From Palaemon carinicauda (lineage: Eukaryota > Arthropoda > Malacostraca > Decapoda > Palaemonidae): a stretch of DNA of 64,000 bases. The notes below the pieces were generated by a model, which saw only the letters and a program-made list of their open reading frames with translations, was not told the origin of the DNA and did no database searches. The stretch is from contig NC_090730.1 in the NCBI RefSeq assembly GCF_036898095.1, forward strand, positions 22,919,121 through 22,983,120, given 5' to 3'. Made by a program: the position numbers and the translations under genes. Positions 31,641 to 41,875 of this stretch are shown piece after piece; within the stretch, counting starts at the first letter, position 1; the number at the start of each line of letters is the position of its first letter.

Positions 31641-32498
31641 AATAAGTACATTTTTAAATTAAAAAACCCAATTAATAGCACTGTATTGTGTATATGTTCT
31701 GTATGTACGTATGCACAATGCTATTACGCATATCAAAATATTAGCAATATATTTCATTTTGGTAAATAGATAATAGATCATAACATACTTTTTCATTTTA
31801 ATGTGATAACTATTTTTTTACAATTAATTTTATATCATTAAGTACATTTTTATATTAAAAAACACAACGAACAGAACTGTATTGTATGTACAAACGCACA
31901 ATGCTACTACGCATATCAAACACATTAGCGATATATTTTTCGTTCATACATACATACATACATATATCATGGGTAACCGACATCAAACAAATAAAAAAAG
32001 GGGACCTTTCCTCTCTACGTTCCTCCCAGCCTGACAAGGGATTCAACCGAGTTTGGCTGGTCCTGCTAGGGTGCCACAGCTCACCCTCCCCCGTTATCCA
32101 CCACAGATGAAGCTTCATAACGCTGAATCCCCTACTGCTGCTACCTCTGCGGTCATCCAAAGCGACCGGAGGAAGCAGCAGGGCTTATCGGAACTGCATC
32201 ACAATCGCTCGCCGTTCATTCCTATTTCTAGCATGCTCTCTTGCTTCTTTCACATCTATCCTCGTATCACTCAGAGGTTTCTTCACTCCATTTATCCATC
32301 CATCCTTCCAAACCTTCCTCTTGTAACATATTTTTTCCTTTTGTCATGATTATTTATTTACAATTAATTTTACAATATCAAGTACATGGTTATTTTAAAA
32401 ATCACAATGAACGCTACTGTATTGTGTGTTTGTACATTATTTGCATACACATATCAAAACCTTAGCGATATATTTTTCTTTCATTTCGGTAAATACAT
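31641..32498 (+). repeat. Three tandem copies of a ~196-bp AT-rich unit, two of them interrupted by insertions
   Basis: AAGTACATTTTT / AAGTACATGG starts at 31644, 31840 and 32380. Each is followed by ACTGTATTGT, GCATATCAAA and TTAGCxATATATTT. The first spacing is 196 bp. The second is 540 bp because a LINE fragment of about 344 bp net sits in unit 2. Unit 3 is cut by the left end of DIRS copy B2 at about 32499. Confidence 0.75.
31945..32330 (-). mobile_element. 5'-truncated LINE 3' end
   Basis: Colinear with 53840-54110, the 3' end of the LINE at 53782-57960: CTGACAAGGGATT, GGGTGCCACAGCTCACCCT, CCACCACAGATGAAGCT, AGCAGCAGGGC(T)TATCGG, TTTCTTCACTCCAT. Its 3' side abuts a (CATA)n run at 31945-31970, in - strand sense a (TATG)n tail. 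This is consistent with the microsatellite tails of some LINE groups. Confidence 0.75.
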
Positions 32499-32692
32499 AA
32501 TTGTTCCGTAACCGAAAAACACACACATCGCTATTTACATTGGGTATTACTTTCGACGTAGCTGAAATGACGAGCCATTAGATTTTAACGAGGGTTTCCT
32601 ACCCCACGCTAGTTAGCAGGGGTAGGGGGAGGGGTAGCTTGCTACCCCCCCCCCCCTCTCCCTCACACACCGGTGAAATGTCTCACTTCACT
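32499..32692 (+). repeat. Left inverted terminal repeat of B2
   Basis: Begins TTGTTCCGTAACCGAAA (inverse of 39690-39708) and continues GGGTATTACTTTCGACGTAG to CACCGGTGAAATGTCTCACT, the inverse of 39810-39960. It includes a 12-14 bp C run within a GCTACCCC palindrome. Confidence 0.85.
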
Positions 32693-33795
32693 TTTGGCTC
32701 GGACAATGGACAGACGTCTTTGTCTTTTTCCTCGCTTGGCAGCCATTGTTTGTTTTGTCTTTACTTAATCACTTACTTTTCTTTTACTCAATATATATGT
32801 AAACATTTTTTCGTGTTTATGTATATATTTGAGTATAGAAATCAGTAAGTTTCCTTTTCAGAGTTTGTGCTTGTGTGTGTAGTGTACGATATCTCCGTGG
32901 AGCCCTCGGCAGTTAGGCCACCACGGTGTAATTTCATGGGTCGCGATCGAGTTTGACTACGGTCTTTCTCTCTCTCTCTCTTTTGAGGTCGTTCACCCTT
33001 TTCTACGTTACTACGTCTGAGTAGCTTCCTTCCCGTGTGGGTGGGGTTGCTACGCCGTACGTTTTGTCTCAATTAGTTTATGAATCTAATTGTATTTGTT
33101 AAATTTTCAGCTTTTGTAGAACGATTCCTTTCGGGGTTTTCGTTCTTTTTTTAGTGTTCATTCATTTTTAAATTACATAATTACATAGTTACATAATTAT
33201 AATTGTTATAATTCTGTGTTGGTTACAGCTCTCCTTCCGTGAGTGTAAGTGGTTGTGAGGGCACGTGCCTGTTGTGTAATTCTTGTGTTCTTTTCCCTCG
33301 GGATTCCTCTTTGGAGCCTCCCCGGGGGAATGAATGTTAACTAATGATTTTTGTTTTTATTTTTCACAGTTACCGATCTAGTTCGTTTCTGTAATGTGAC
33401 AACGGAGTGAGCTGTCTTGTTGAGGCCTGGGGATTCGGCTGTTGCTGCCTCCCCTATAGATCTTCGTCAGGGGCGTGTCTCCTTCTCCTGGAAGTACTCC
33501 CGTGACGATTGACAGCTCTCCAGTTCATTTTAGAACGCTCAGGAGGCTCACCTCCTTGGGTGGGTAACTTTCCTTCCGAGGGAAGTTTTCCTGTCCAGGC
33601 TTGAGTTTTTTTCCCCTTTGGGGGGTTCTCCTCTTGCCTTTATTTCGTACGACTATGCTCTTGGTGCTGAGCGGTCGCACCTGCAGTTACGCTCAAGGGA
33701 GGATTGCTCTTTTTAGGTCACTGGCTGACCCGTCTCTTCCTCCTTAGATCTCTCCGGGGATCGATCTCCAACGCCTTCCTGACCTTCCGCCCCTG
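32693..33795 (+). other. Leader and 5' gag region of B2, no clear ORF
   Basis: A GC-balanced leader with a TCTCTCTCTCTC tract near 32966. Some similarity to the B1 leader (GGACAATGGACAGACGTC) is visible only near 32700-32720. The cysteine cluster found at B1 4100 is not recognisable. Confidence 0.5.
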
Positions 33796-34806
33796 GTGCA
33801 GATGGACAGCAGTCTGACCTCGTCATCCGACGGGCAACGGTCCCTTCGGGGCAAAGGGTTGCCTCCCACGGGGGGTGCTTCCCTTGCGTGTCAGGGTTCC
33901 CCTGCGCGCCCTTCTGCAGTGTTAGCGCACAGGCGCGCTCCTGCTCATCAGCGTTTTCCTGATCGCCAGCGCTCTCCTGTTCGTCAGCGCTCTCCTGATG
34001 ATCGTCGCCCTACTGCTCGCCAGCGCTCTCCTGAGGACTTCGAACATCCTGCTGTTCCTGTTGTGCGCCCTGCGCGCCATCGGTCTCCTGAGCGCTCTAG
34101 ATCTCCTGCCCGTCAGAGCGCACCTGCGCTTCCAGTTCCTGATACGCGCCCTGTGTGCCCACCTTCGCCCGCGCAACCTAGAACTTCGGTTCAGGTCTTA
34201 GACAAGGACTCTTCTACGCACAGGATTCCACGCGTCGCCCTTCTGCTCGCCAGCGACCACAGACGCGTCAACGTTCGTCTGCTCGTCAGCGATCTCCTGC
34301 GCGTCAACGATCGCCATCGATCTTCCACGCGTGTCAGGTCCCCTGGACACCATCAGTAGCGATCTAGCACTCGCCTGCTGTGGACCACGATCTCCGGTAG
34401 CTGAGTCTTGCCGTAGATCTTCCTCCTGCTCGCCAGCACTCACCTTTACTTCTGTCCTTCTGTGCGCCAGCTTCCTTCAATCGCCAGCGCACGTCTGCGC
34501 CCCCTTTTCTGCCACGCATCAATGGGCGCCAACAGTTTTTCCTGACCGTCCAGGATCGCCTGATTGACAGCTCGCATCGGCGCTCACCTTCCTGATGCAC
34601 CTGCGCGCCTTCTGTTTAGCGCGATGCGTGCTAATCATCCCTAGTCTCTTACGCGTCAGCGATCTCCTACGCGCCCGCGCGATTCTTCGCCTGCGCGCTA
34701 GCGTTTCGTTAACGCACTACCGCTCGCCAACGCGCCATCGCTTGCTGACGCGCCATCGCCTTGCCAACGCGCCTTCACTCGCCTACGGGCCTTCGCTCGC
34801 CAAGAC

Positions 34807-34914
34807 GCGCCATCGCCCGTCAACGCGCCATCGCCCGTCAACGCGCCATCGCCCGTCAACGCGCCATCGCCCGTCAACGCGCCATCGCCCGCCTACGCGC
34901 CATCGCCCGCCTAC
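34807..34914 (+). repeat. 18-bp tandem repeat, six units
   Basis: Unit GCGCCATCGCCCGTCAAC starts at 34807, 34825, 34843, 34861, 34879 and 34897; the last two units have GCCTAC in place of GTCAAC. Encodes a hexapeptide RHRPST / RHRPPT. Confidence 0.95.
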
Positions 34915-34956
34915 GCGCCATCGGTCTCCCGACCGCCTGCGCTCCCCCGGCGACCA

Positions 34957-35028
34957 CACGCCCACGTGCCCACGCGACCGCATGCCCACGTGCCCACGCG
35001 ACCGCATGCCCACGTGCCCGCGCGCCCG
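34957..35028 (+). repeat. 24-bp tandem repeat, three units
   Basis: Units of CA(C/T)GCCCACGTGCCC followed by ACGCGACCG begin at 34957, 34981 and 35005; the third has GCGCGCCCG instead. Each unit contains the CACGTG palindrome. Confidence 0.93.
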
Positions 35029-35059
35029 CGCACATGCGCTCCAATGTTCGCCCGCGCGC

Positions 35060-35427
35060 GAACCGACGGTGTTCCATCGCGCGAACCGACGGTGTTCCAT
35101 CGCGCGAACCGACGGTGTTCCATCGCGCGAACCGACGGTGTTCCATCGCGCGAACCGACGGTGTTCCATCGCGCGAACCGACGGTGTTCCATCGCGCGAA
35201 CCGACGGTGTTCCATCGCGCGAACCGACGGTGTTCCATCGCGCGAACCGACGGTGTTCCATCGCGCGAACCGACGGTGTTCCATCGCGCGAACCGACGGG
35301 GTTCCATCGCGCGAACCGACGGGGTTCCATCGCGCGAACCGACGGGGTTCCATCGCGCGAACCGACGGGGTTCCATCGCGCGAACCGACGGGGTTCCATC
35401 GCGCGAACCGACGGTGTTCCATCGCGC
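35060..35427 (+). repeat. 23-bp minisatellite, sixteen units
   Basis: Unit GAACCGACGGTGTTCCATCG + CGC starts at 35060 and repeats exactly every 23 bp to 35427. Units 1-10 have T at the variable position (GGTG), units 11-15 have G (GGGG), and unit 16 has T again. The junction TCGCGCGA is an 8-bp palindrome. Since 23 is not a multiple of 3, the three + frames rotate into one 23-residue repeat, and none contains a stop. The - strand frames are also open. Confidence 0.97.
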
Positions 35428-36649
35428 GAGCGCCAGCTTGATTCCTGCAGTAGCCATTGCTTGCCTATGGGTCATCGCTCGCCTGTGAACTATCGGATTC
35501 CGACTGCCAGCTCTCGCCCTTCCAACCACACTCGCCCTCCTTCTGCGCTCCCTCGCGCACTTTCGTCCGCGCTCCTGCGTGCCCGCGCACTGGCGCTTCC
35601 ACGTTCGGCCACACGCGAACCATTAATTTACCATCGCGCGAGCACCAGGGCGATTGCGACCGCGATTCCCGTCGGGATTTCGCAACACGGCCAGCCTGGC
35701 GAGTCTTTCTGGAGCGCGTATTTCCAGAACACGGTCTTCACCCCGTAAACGCAGAGCATGGCACGTGCAAGAACAGGAAGAATCTTCCGAGAGGTCTGGG
35801 CAACATTCTTCTTTCCAGAACCTGCGTTAGCCCTTCCTCCTCGTCATTCCCTGGAAGGGTCGTGCCAGGGAGTTTTCCTTTCGAGATTTCTCTGTCGGGC
35901 AAGGGGTGACCGGTTTAGCCCTTCCTCTTCTCCATCCCGTGGAAGGGGCTTACCAGGTCCTTTCCCTTCTCGGTTGCGACCCGAGGTTTTGTACAAGGAA
36001 GCTCCAGGAAGATCATAGGTACTTTCTCCCTCTCAGGCTCAAGCACCTTTGCGTTCCATCGCCAAGTTTCGAACTTGTGGGAAAACTCGATGTTGGAGCA
36101 TCTAGACGCAGTGACCGAGGGCTTCCCCTCGGGTGTCTCATCCGTGGATGTCGACAAGCTCAGACACTCTTCCATCCTTGGGAAGAGCTTGTTTGAGCCC
36201 AAGGACAGAGACATGGACAGCTGTTTTGCGGAGGAAGTCGACTTCCGTTTTCACTCCTCCAAGGCGCTTTCTTCCAGACCCTGCAGGCCTCCAACGCCTC
36301 TTCTTTCAGCCTCGTCGGCCTAAGTTATCGGACCGGCTACGGCAGCTAAGACAAGGTGTACAATAGCAGTCCCCTCCTGTCAGGGACAGGTAGCACGGGA
36401 GGCTCTCCCGGGGAGGCATAATCCTAGAGGGAGCAGCAGAGTTCACAAACTCTAGGATTGGCAACCCCCCCTGGCAGGTCTCATGGTGGGGGGATGCCTA
36501 AGGTTACTCATCCGGATAACAGCTTCCCGATGACGATTCCTGCACGATCTCCGTGATCAGCCAAGGATATCGCGCCTCGCTCTTACCATCTCTCCGTCTC
36601 TGTCAGCGAATCCAGTGTCACTGAACCTCTGCCATGGGGTCGGCAAGAG

Positions 36650-37222
36650 TTTTGCCCGTTTGGGCATAAGGATCCATGCCTTAGGAGAAGGTCCTCCATA
36701 GGATCGTCGACGGCTTCACCCCCCGGCTTCTTCAGTCGATCCTTTCTCGTAGGAAAGCATCTGAGACGGGAGTTCCGTCGTCGACCTCTCAGCTCTGATC
36801 AAGTTTGTCGAACAAACTTCGTCCAGCGTGGAACAGCAGAGACGATCAGACTGGTAACGAGGCTCAGGACTCCTTAGGCCCTGGATCGGAAGGACGGGTA
36901 CTTCCAGTTTCCATTCCATCCATCTTCCAGGAAGCTCTTGGAATTCAGCCTAGACTACAGGTGTTCCTGCTCAAGATGCGGTGTGGCGATCCCGCTGCGG
37001 CATCGCAGGTTTTTCCCCTGCTTTCCTCATGGCCGCTCAGGAGCAGGCTTCCGCCTCCTTCGCTTTTTGGAGGTCTGGTCAACCCCGGTAGGCTCGGGTT
37101 CGACCTTCTTCAACACCGGGACAAGCTTCCGGGTCTTTACCAAGAGTGAGGGATCATGGTAATTTGCTAGGAGCCTTCTCTACTTCTGCCTCAACATCTG
37201 GAGTATCTAGCCATGATATTGA
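36650..37222 (+). pseudogene. RT remnant of B2, 5' part
   Basis: Nucleotide similarity to B1 7800-8400 is clear (CGACCTCTCAGC, CCATCCATCTTCCAGGAAG, CTTCTTCAACACCGG). The frame is lost many times. The fragments SLDYRCSCSRCGVAIPLRHR and LLQHRDKLPGLYQE echo B1 motifs B and the LLQHRDELLRLCQ segment. The YLDD box is not readable. It ends where the 5S sequence begins. Confidence 0.65.
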
Positions 37223-37340
37223 GTCAACGGCCATACCACGTTGAAAACACCGCGTCTCGTCCGATCAGCGAAGTTAAGCAACGTTGGGTCTGGTCAGTAC
37301 TTGGATGGGTGACCGCCTGGGAACACCAGATGCTGTTGCC
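37223..37340 (+). rRNA. 5S rRNA sequence inserted in DIRS copy B2 (gene or pseudogene)
   Basis: The 118 nt are colinear with animal 5S rRNA from the 5' GTCAACGGCCATACCACG to the 3' GCTGTTGCC. The internal promoter parts are kept: A-box region GAAGTTAAGCAACG at 37270-37283 and C-box region CTTGGATGGGTGACCGCCTG at 37300-37319. The terminal stem pairs with one mismatch (second base pair). No T-run follows, which a Pol III terminator would need, and no A-tail. Flanking DNA on both sides is RT sequence of the DIRS element (compare B1 about 8385-8440), so the 5S replaced or entered only a few bases. Transcription competence is uncertain; a dispersed pseudogene is more likely. Confidence 0.9.
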
Positions 37341-37640
37341 TCCTTCTCCGAGCCTTCCCTTCAGTTGACTGTGGCAAGGCTGAGGGGAATCGCAGTACCT
37401 GTTCTCAGTCAAGCAGAGCTTTCAGCCCTACCTTGGAATGTTTCCTAGGTCTCTTTTCCTCATTGTCCCGTCTAAAGTCTCGAACGGTCGCTTCAGGATA
37501 AGTTCCCTGTGAGGCGGCCCAAGTTCCGGTGGTATCAAAGCAACGATTAACCGGACTTTCTGGCCCCTATGGGACCAGCGGAACGTTTAGATCTGCAATG
37601 GGGGTTGACCTATGGAACCTCTTGATGGGAGTGGATATTC
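37341..37640 (+). pseudogene. RT thumb remnant of B2
   Basis: Resumes B1-like sequence at GAGCCTTCCCTTCAG (B1 GCCTTCCCATCAG near 8416) and runs through a degraded thumb to GGAGTGGATATTCTCGTCCT, the B1 equivalent of GVDLLVLPP. No frame longer than 70 codons. Confidence 0.6.
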
Positions 37641-37925
37641 TCGTCCTTTCCCCACATTTTGATGCTGTTCTCGCACTCATCAAAGAAAAGGGGTGGGGGG
37701 GGGGGGGCATGGTCCGGTTCAGGTCTATGGTCAGGACCTGAAGGATACCTCCCCATCATTCAGGCAGGCTTAGGGGCCGTAGTCTGGCCCCTCTACAGAT
37801 CCTACAGTTCCTGCCGAGTCGCTCCATGCGCGACGACTTCATGGTACTGGCGTATTCCAACCAGCAAGGAACGCATTTTCATACCTTCGCATCTTGCAGT
37901 AGAGATACTGAGATGATCCGATGTC
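37641..37925 (+). pseudogene. RNase H remnant of B2
   Basis: GCTGTTCTCGCACTCATC stands where B1 has CTGTTCTCAGACGCTCC, so the first catalytic Asp is His here. It is followed by a long G run (37687-37708), AGGATACCTCCCCATCATTC (GYLPIIQ for EYLHINL) and HLAVEILR at the end, as in B1. Confidence 0.65.
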
Positions 37926-38029
37926 CTCTCAATACCACTATCGGCTCGCTCATTCCGGGTAGAGGAATGTTCTCTCCGACTATCTGAGCAGAGCCTCGCA
38001 GATAGAGAGTACCTGGGGGTCTTTGGCCT

Positions 38030-38240
38030 ATAGTAACCAGTAAGTCCTGGCCTGGGGGACCTGATCTCGACAGCCTGGGACTTCAAGCTTCCGCTGTTCT
38101 TCCCCCCAGTCTCAGACCCCAAGACAACTTGGCAAGATGCTTTCCGGTGACGGTGGGACAACATCGACGTCTGCGTCTTCCCACCATTGTTGTCTGTTGA
38201 GAATGGGTCTTAACACGACCAGGTTGCAGAGGTCGCGTCA
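38030..38240 (+). pseudogene. Methyltransferase-region remnant of B2
   Basis: TGGCAAGATGCTTTCC, GGTGGGACAACATCGACGT and CTTCCCACCATTGTTG match B1 9187-9250, including a FPPL in place of FPLF. Frame is lost. Confidence 0.55.
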
Positions 38241-39250
38241 GCTTCGATAGTCATCCGCAGGGGTCTACCAGGTGAAGTGGAGAGTCTTCTGTGGTTGGTG
38301 TCGTGGGAGAGATACCTCTTCCCTTGAGGCCTCTTCTCCAGCAATTACGGACTTATTGCTTTTCGGCGGGAGGAAAATCTTTTCCGCTCTCGGCAGTGAA
38401 GCCTATCGCTCAGCCTTTCCCTGGCCTTCAGGCTGAAAGGAATAGACTTTTTCCTTCCCGCTGGACCTTTCTTCGCTCATGCGAAGTTGCGAACGTCCCT
38501 GCCCCCAGTCGGAGTGAGACCTCCTCCGTGGAGCATGGTTCGGACTCTTTAGTCCCTTAAGAGATCTTCTCAAGAACCATTACGTCAGGCCTCTGATCGT
38601 ATTCCATCTTGGGGGACGGTGCTCCTGCTCACTCTGGCCTCGGCCAGTGTGTAAGCAATCTTCTTGGTCTCGTACGACTCCGCCCTTTCAAGAGCATAGG
38701 GGAAGGCAACATTCAGGTTCGCTCCTGAGTTGTTTTCTAGACTCAGAATCTTGGAGTCCCGGGCCTTCGGTCCAACTCCTTCAAGATTTCGAGTCTCCAT
38801 TCTGTATCAGATGACCCAAACCTTCTCCTTCTTGCCAGTAAAGGAATCAAGGGGTTATCTTTGAGAACAGCTGCAGTTTGTCCTCACGTGCAGCCTGGTT
38901 GGGAGCACAGGAAGGACACGGGAGAGTCACCAGTATACCTCTTCAGCTCGGACTCAAGGGCATTCATCCAAACCCTCCCCCCGTCACGTCGCCCTACAGC
39001 ACGATGTCGGATACATCGCAACGTCCCTCGCCTTCGAGTAGAACTACTCTGTGACGCAGGTGCTACAAGCTGGAGTCTGGAAGCGTCTAATGACCTTCGC
39101 AGCCCGCTTCCTGCAGGACGTGACCCACAGGAATATCGATACTTTTCTATCGCTCTGTGGTGGCTACACAACAGCTGGTCTAACCTCAGGCTCCTTTTTG
39201 GCCAGGTAGCAGAAGGTTGGGGGCATTGTTATCAGGTTTTAGTCTGCATG
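38241..39250 (+). pseudogene. Tyrosine recombinase remnant of B2
   Basis: VYQVKWRVFCGWCRG opens the core-binding domain near 38262. At the first catalytic Arg the sequence reads LASASV-stop, so Arg is lost. The HxxR box reads HDVGYIATSLAF, with Arg changed to Gly. The nucleophile position reads FAARFLQDV, with Tyr changed to Phe (about 39090-39120). Three catalytic positions are therefore lost, along with several stops. Confidence 0.75.
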
Positions 39251-39664
39251 AACGAAAGAAGTATGTCTGGCCCTTACTTCTTTCTTCATCATCCCCTCTA
39301 CTGGGGAAGCAGCATCCTGGTCTCTGCATAGCTGACCTCAAACCTCTAGAGGTAAACCATGCTTCCTTGTGTCCCGAGTATTGAGTCAATACTGTCGCGT
39401 CCCCCATACCCTGACGAGGTGGTATTGGGAACGTCCTAACCCAGAGTTCCTTCTGAAACTCCAGGTCAACTGCCTAGGACGGGTCACACTTTCTTCCTTC
39501 ACACACAAGCTTATGTAGGCCACACGTTTCTTTGCGGAGCAAGGAACTTTGTGAGGTGCAGGGACTCCTTTTCTCGAGTGCGACTCACTCGGATTCTGAG
39601 TCCCCGGGTAAAGCCAAAGCTAGTATGGCTGGGGACTTTCCACCCTTCCTAAGGGGTAAGTCAC

Positions 39665-39765
39665 CCAATGTAAATAGCGTGGTTTGTATTTCGGTTACGG
39701 AACAAATGACAAATTCATAGATAATTTGTATTTTTCCTAACCATACAAACCTTAGCTATTTACAC
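39665..39765 (+). repeat. Internal complementary region of B2
   Basis: The first half, CCAATGTAAATAGCGTGG to TTACGGAACAA, is the inverse of the element's left edge. The second half, ACAAATTCATAGATAATTTG to CATACAAACCTTAGC, is the inverse of its right edge (39975-40021). Confidence 0.85.
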
Positions 39766-39809
39766 ATATTTGCCCGCCAGCCCTGTCCCCCAAGACAAGT
39801 CCTACCTCT

Positions 39810-40021
39810 AAGTGAAGTGAGACATTTCACCGGTGTGTGAGGGAGGGGGGGGGGGGGTAGCAAGCTACCCCTCCCCCTACCCCTGCTAACTAGCGCGGGG
39901 TAGGAAACCCACGTTAAAATCTAATGGCTCGTCATTTCAGCTACGCCGAAAGTAATACCCAATGTAAATAGCTAAGGTTTGTATGGTTAGGAAAAATACA
40001 AATTATCTCCGAATTTGTCAT
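39810..40021 (+). repeat. Right inverted terminal repeat of B2
   Basis: Inverse of 32499-32692 from AAGTGAAGTGAGACATTTCA to AAGTAATACCCAATG. It then has its own outer extension, TTTGTATGGTTAGGAAAAAT to ATTTGTCAT, not present at the left end. Confidence 0.85.
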
Positions 40022-40378
40022 GTTCATAAACTATTTACTGAACAATTAAAGTTTATTCATTCTACAGAGTAAGTACACATACAGTAGATATTAACATCAA
40101 TGAATCTTGCTTGTTTTACAATTGAATTACTTAAAAATACGAGTGTAAAAAAACAGGAAGGTTATTTATTGATGTATCACTAATGAATATTAATTGTTTT
40201 ATTGAACAATAAATTAGTTGTAGTTAAAATTATGCACGAGTTGAAGAAAATGGTTTGGTTATGCATGATAGAAAATGTACCGCTCTACTGTAAGGGTAAC
40301 ATTGATAACATACAGTACATGCAGTACTGTATATTTCCTATATGTAGCCTGCAATATTGTACTGTACATTACTGTATG
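40022..40378. other. Intronic spacer between B2 and C2, nothing recognised
   Basis: AT-rich with short chance ORFs and several TACAGTA / GTACTGTA words. Confidence 0.5.
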
Positions 40379-40556
40379 TTTTTCAATATTTAACTTAGCC
40401 GGTGATTATATAGCTGCAACTCTGTTGCTCGACAGACAACTCTACGGAAAAACTCGCCAGCGATCGCTACACAGGTTGCGGGTGTGCCCAACAGCGCCAT
40501 CTGTCGACCAGATACCCAGCTCTCAATGTAAACAAAGACTCAATTTTCTCTCTGTC
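40379..40556 (+). repeat. Left inverted terminal repeat of C2
   Basis: Starts TTTTTCAATATTTAACTTAG and is the inverse of 46669-46840. It has the AGCGATCGCT palindrome and AACAGCGCCATCTGTCG, as in C1 and C3. Confidence 0.9.
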
Positions 40557-41875
40557 GAGGTGTCGACAAGACGTACTTTACTCGCTGTTGCTAAACTGGA
40601 GTTTTTCACATCTATTTGGTGAAGTACTATATTCTAGTTTTGAGCTTTCACTATGCAGGTGTTTTATCTTCATCTTAAATCTTGAACTCGTTTTGGATAG
40701 ATTTAATTATGGTGACAAAGAGAGTATGGACTTTCTTTCACTTTTAAATGGCCGACCCTTCCCTTAGACGGAAGTGTGTTTAGGCTTTTAGTAATTATCT
40801 TATCACGTTATAGATTTTCCTCTATATATTTTATATCTCTCCGCCTTTATTAGGCCTCTTCGATTAACTTTCCATTTATTATTAACATATAAAAATAAAT
40901 TTTAATGTTTTGTTTATATGCGACCTTTCCTGAGAGTAGGCGGTCCTAACTTGGAAACCGAAGTTAATCAACGTTGAGCCCTTTATATCGTAATTAGCTT
41001 TTAAAGAGCTAAGGATTTAAAACTTTTTAAATGTAATATTTTATGAAAGAATTTCTTTGATAGTCTTCGTACTGTTTTCAAAGATGAACTAACGTTTAGT
41101 TTATTTATGCTACGCAGTTGTTGACGTTCAGGACGTTCAACATGCGCTCTATCGTTACGATAAAGAGAGAGTGTATCACGGTTTCACTTTGCAGTAAGAG
41201 TAAATCGATTCTGATGTTTTGTTCATTCTTTCTTAGCTTAAATGTTTTAAATTCTATTTTAAAGGAACTTTTTATTTGAAAAACCTTTCAGTTTTTTCCT
41301 TTAGTCAAATAACATGTTTTTTTGACGAAATATAATTGGGCTCTTCTCTTAGGTGCGAAATCAAGAGAGAAAGAGAGAGAGAGATAGAGACGGAGGGAGA
41401 GAGAGGAGAGAAAACGTTCCGTTCAAGCGGGTAACGTTGTTCTCGAGTTACTCTCGTCCCTAGTCGCTGTACGGGGAGGAAGGATAAAACATTTTTAGTT
41501 TTTTAGTCTCGTCCCCAGGCTATGTGCGGTGAGAGATTGAAAACGTAGTTTATATGAACTAGTGTTTAGTCTCTTTCCCAGCCACTGATTTTTTTATCTT
41601 AAAATATGTTTTCTGTTTTTTGCTGGTATTAATGAGCTTGCATTATACGACTGATTTCGCAATCACTACCTTTTAATGAAGGGTAGAATTGCGTGTTTCA
41701 GGTAGAAATCAGTAAAAGTTTCGATTTCAGTGAAATAAGTGCAAAACAGAAAATCGAAGTGATAAAGTGATATGCGCAAAGTGTTACAGTGTTGCGTCCG
41801 AGGGTTCGTCTGTTCGTGCCTGTCGTTCACCTAGTCCGGGACCTCTTGCATGCTCCCAAGCCCAGGGGAGAAGTA
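40557..41875 (+). other. Untranslated leader of C2 with GA-rich tract
   Basis: Colinear with the C1 and C3 leaders. The GAGAGA tract lies at 41363-41412. No ORF. CGTTCAGGACGTTCAACATG-type direct repeats occur near 41125. Confidence 0.6.

Larger units (their letters stand above)
33796..36350 (+). pseudogene. DIRS gag-like region of B2, Arg/Ser/Pro-rich
   Basis: The frame 33796-34359 (187 codons) reads RQRSPVRQRSPDDRRPTA and similar hexapeptides, as in B1 5150-5960. From 34600 to 35480 several frames on both strands are open because of tandem repeats (18, 24 and 23 bp). 35750-36350 matches the B1 gag C-terminus (FELVGKLDVGASRRS corresponds to B1 around 7225-7265). No enzymatic motif. It is a structural protein remnant, not functional in this copy. 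Confidence 0.6.
32499..40021 (+). mobile_element. DIRS-type retrotransposon copy B2 (both ends present)
   Basis: The copy is 7.5 kb with left inverted repeat (32499-32692), gag region with large tandem repeats, RT remnant, RNase H, methyltransferase and recombinase remnants, internal complementary region (39665-39765) and right inverted repeat (39810-40021). It is colinear with copy B1 through the coding part, but far more degraded in RT. It holds a 5S rRNA sequence at 37223-37340. It lies in intron 3 of ANAPC4, sense orientation. Confidence 0.85.

Noticed and set aside
35060..35427. CRISPR-like regular array
   Set aside because: The 23-bp units are directly adjacent without unique spacers, and the DNA is eukaryotic; it is a minisatellite.
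34761..35748. Long ORFs on both strands (up to 297 codons) as real genes
   Set aside because: They exist only because the tandem repeats contain no stops in any frame. No start context or domain supports them beyond the gag remnant.
37224..37412. Minus-strand 62-codon ORF
   Set aside because: It overlaps the 5S rRNA sequence and has no features of a protein.
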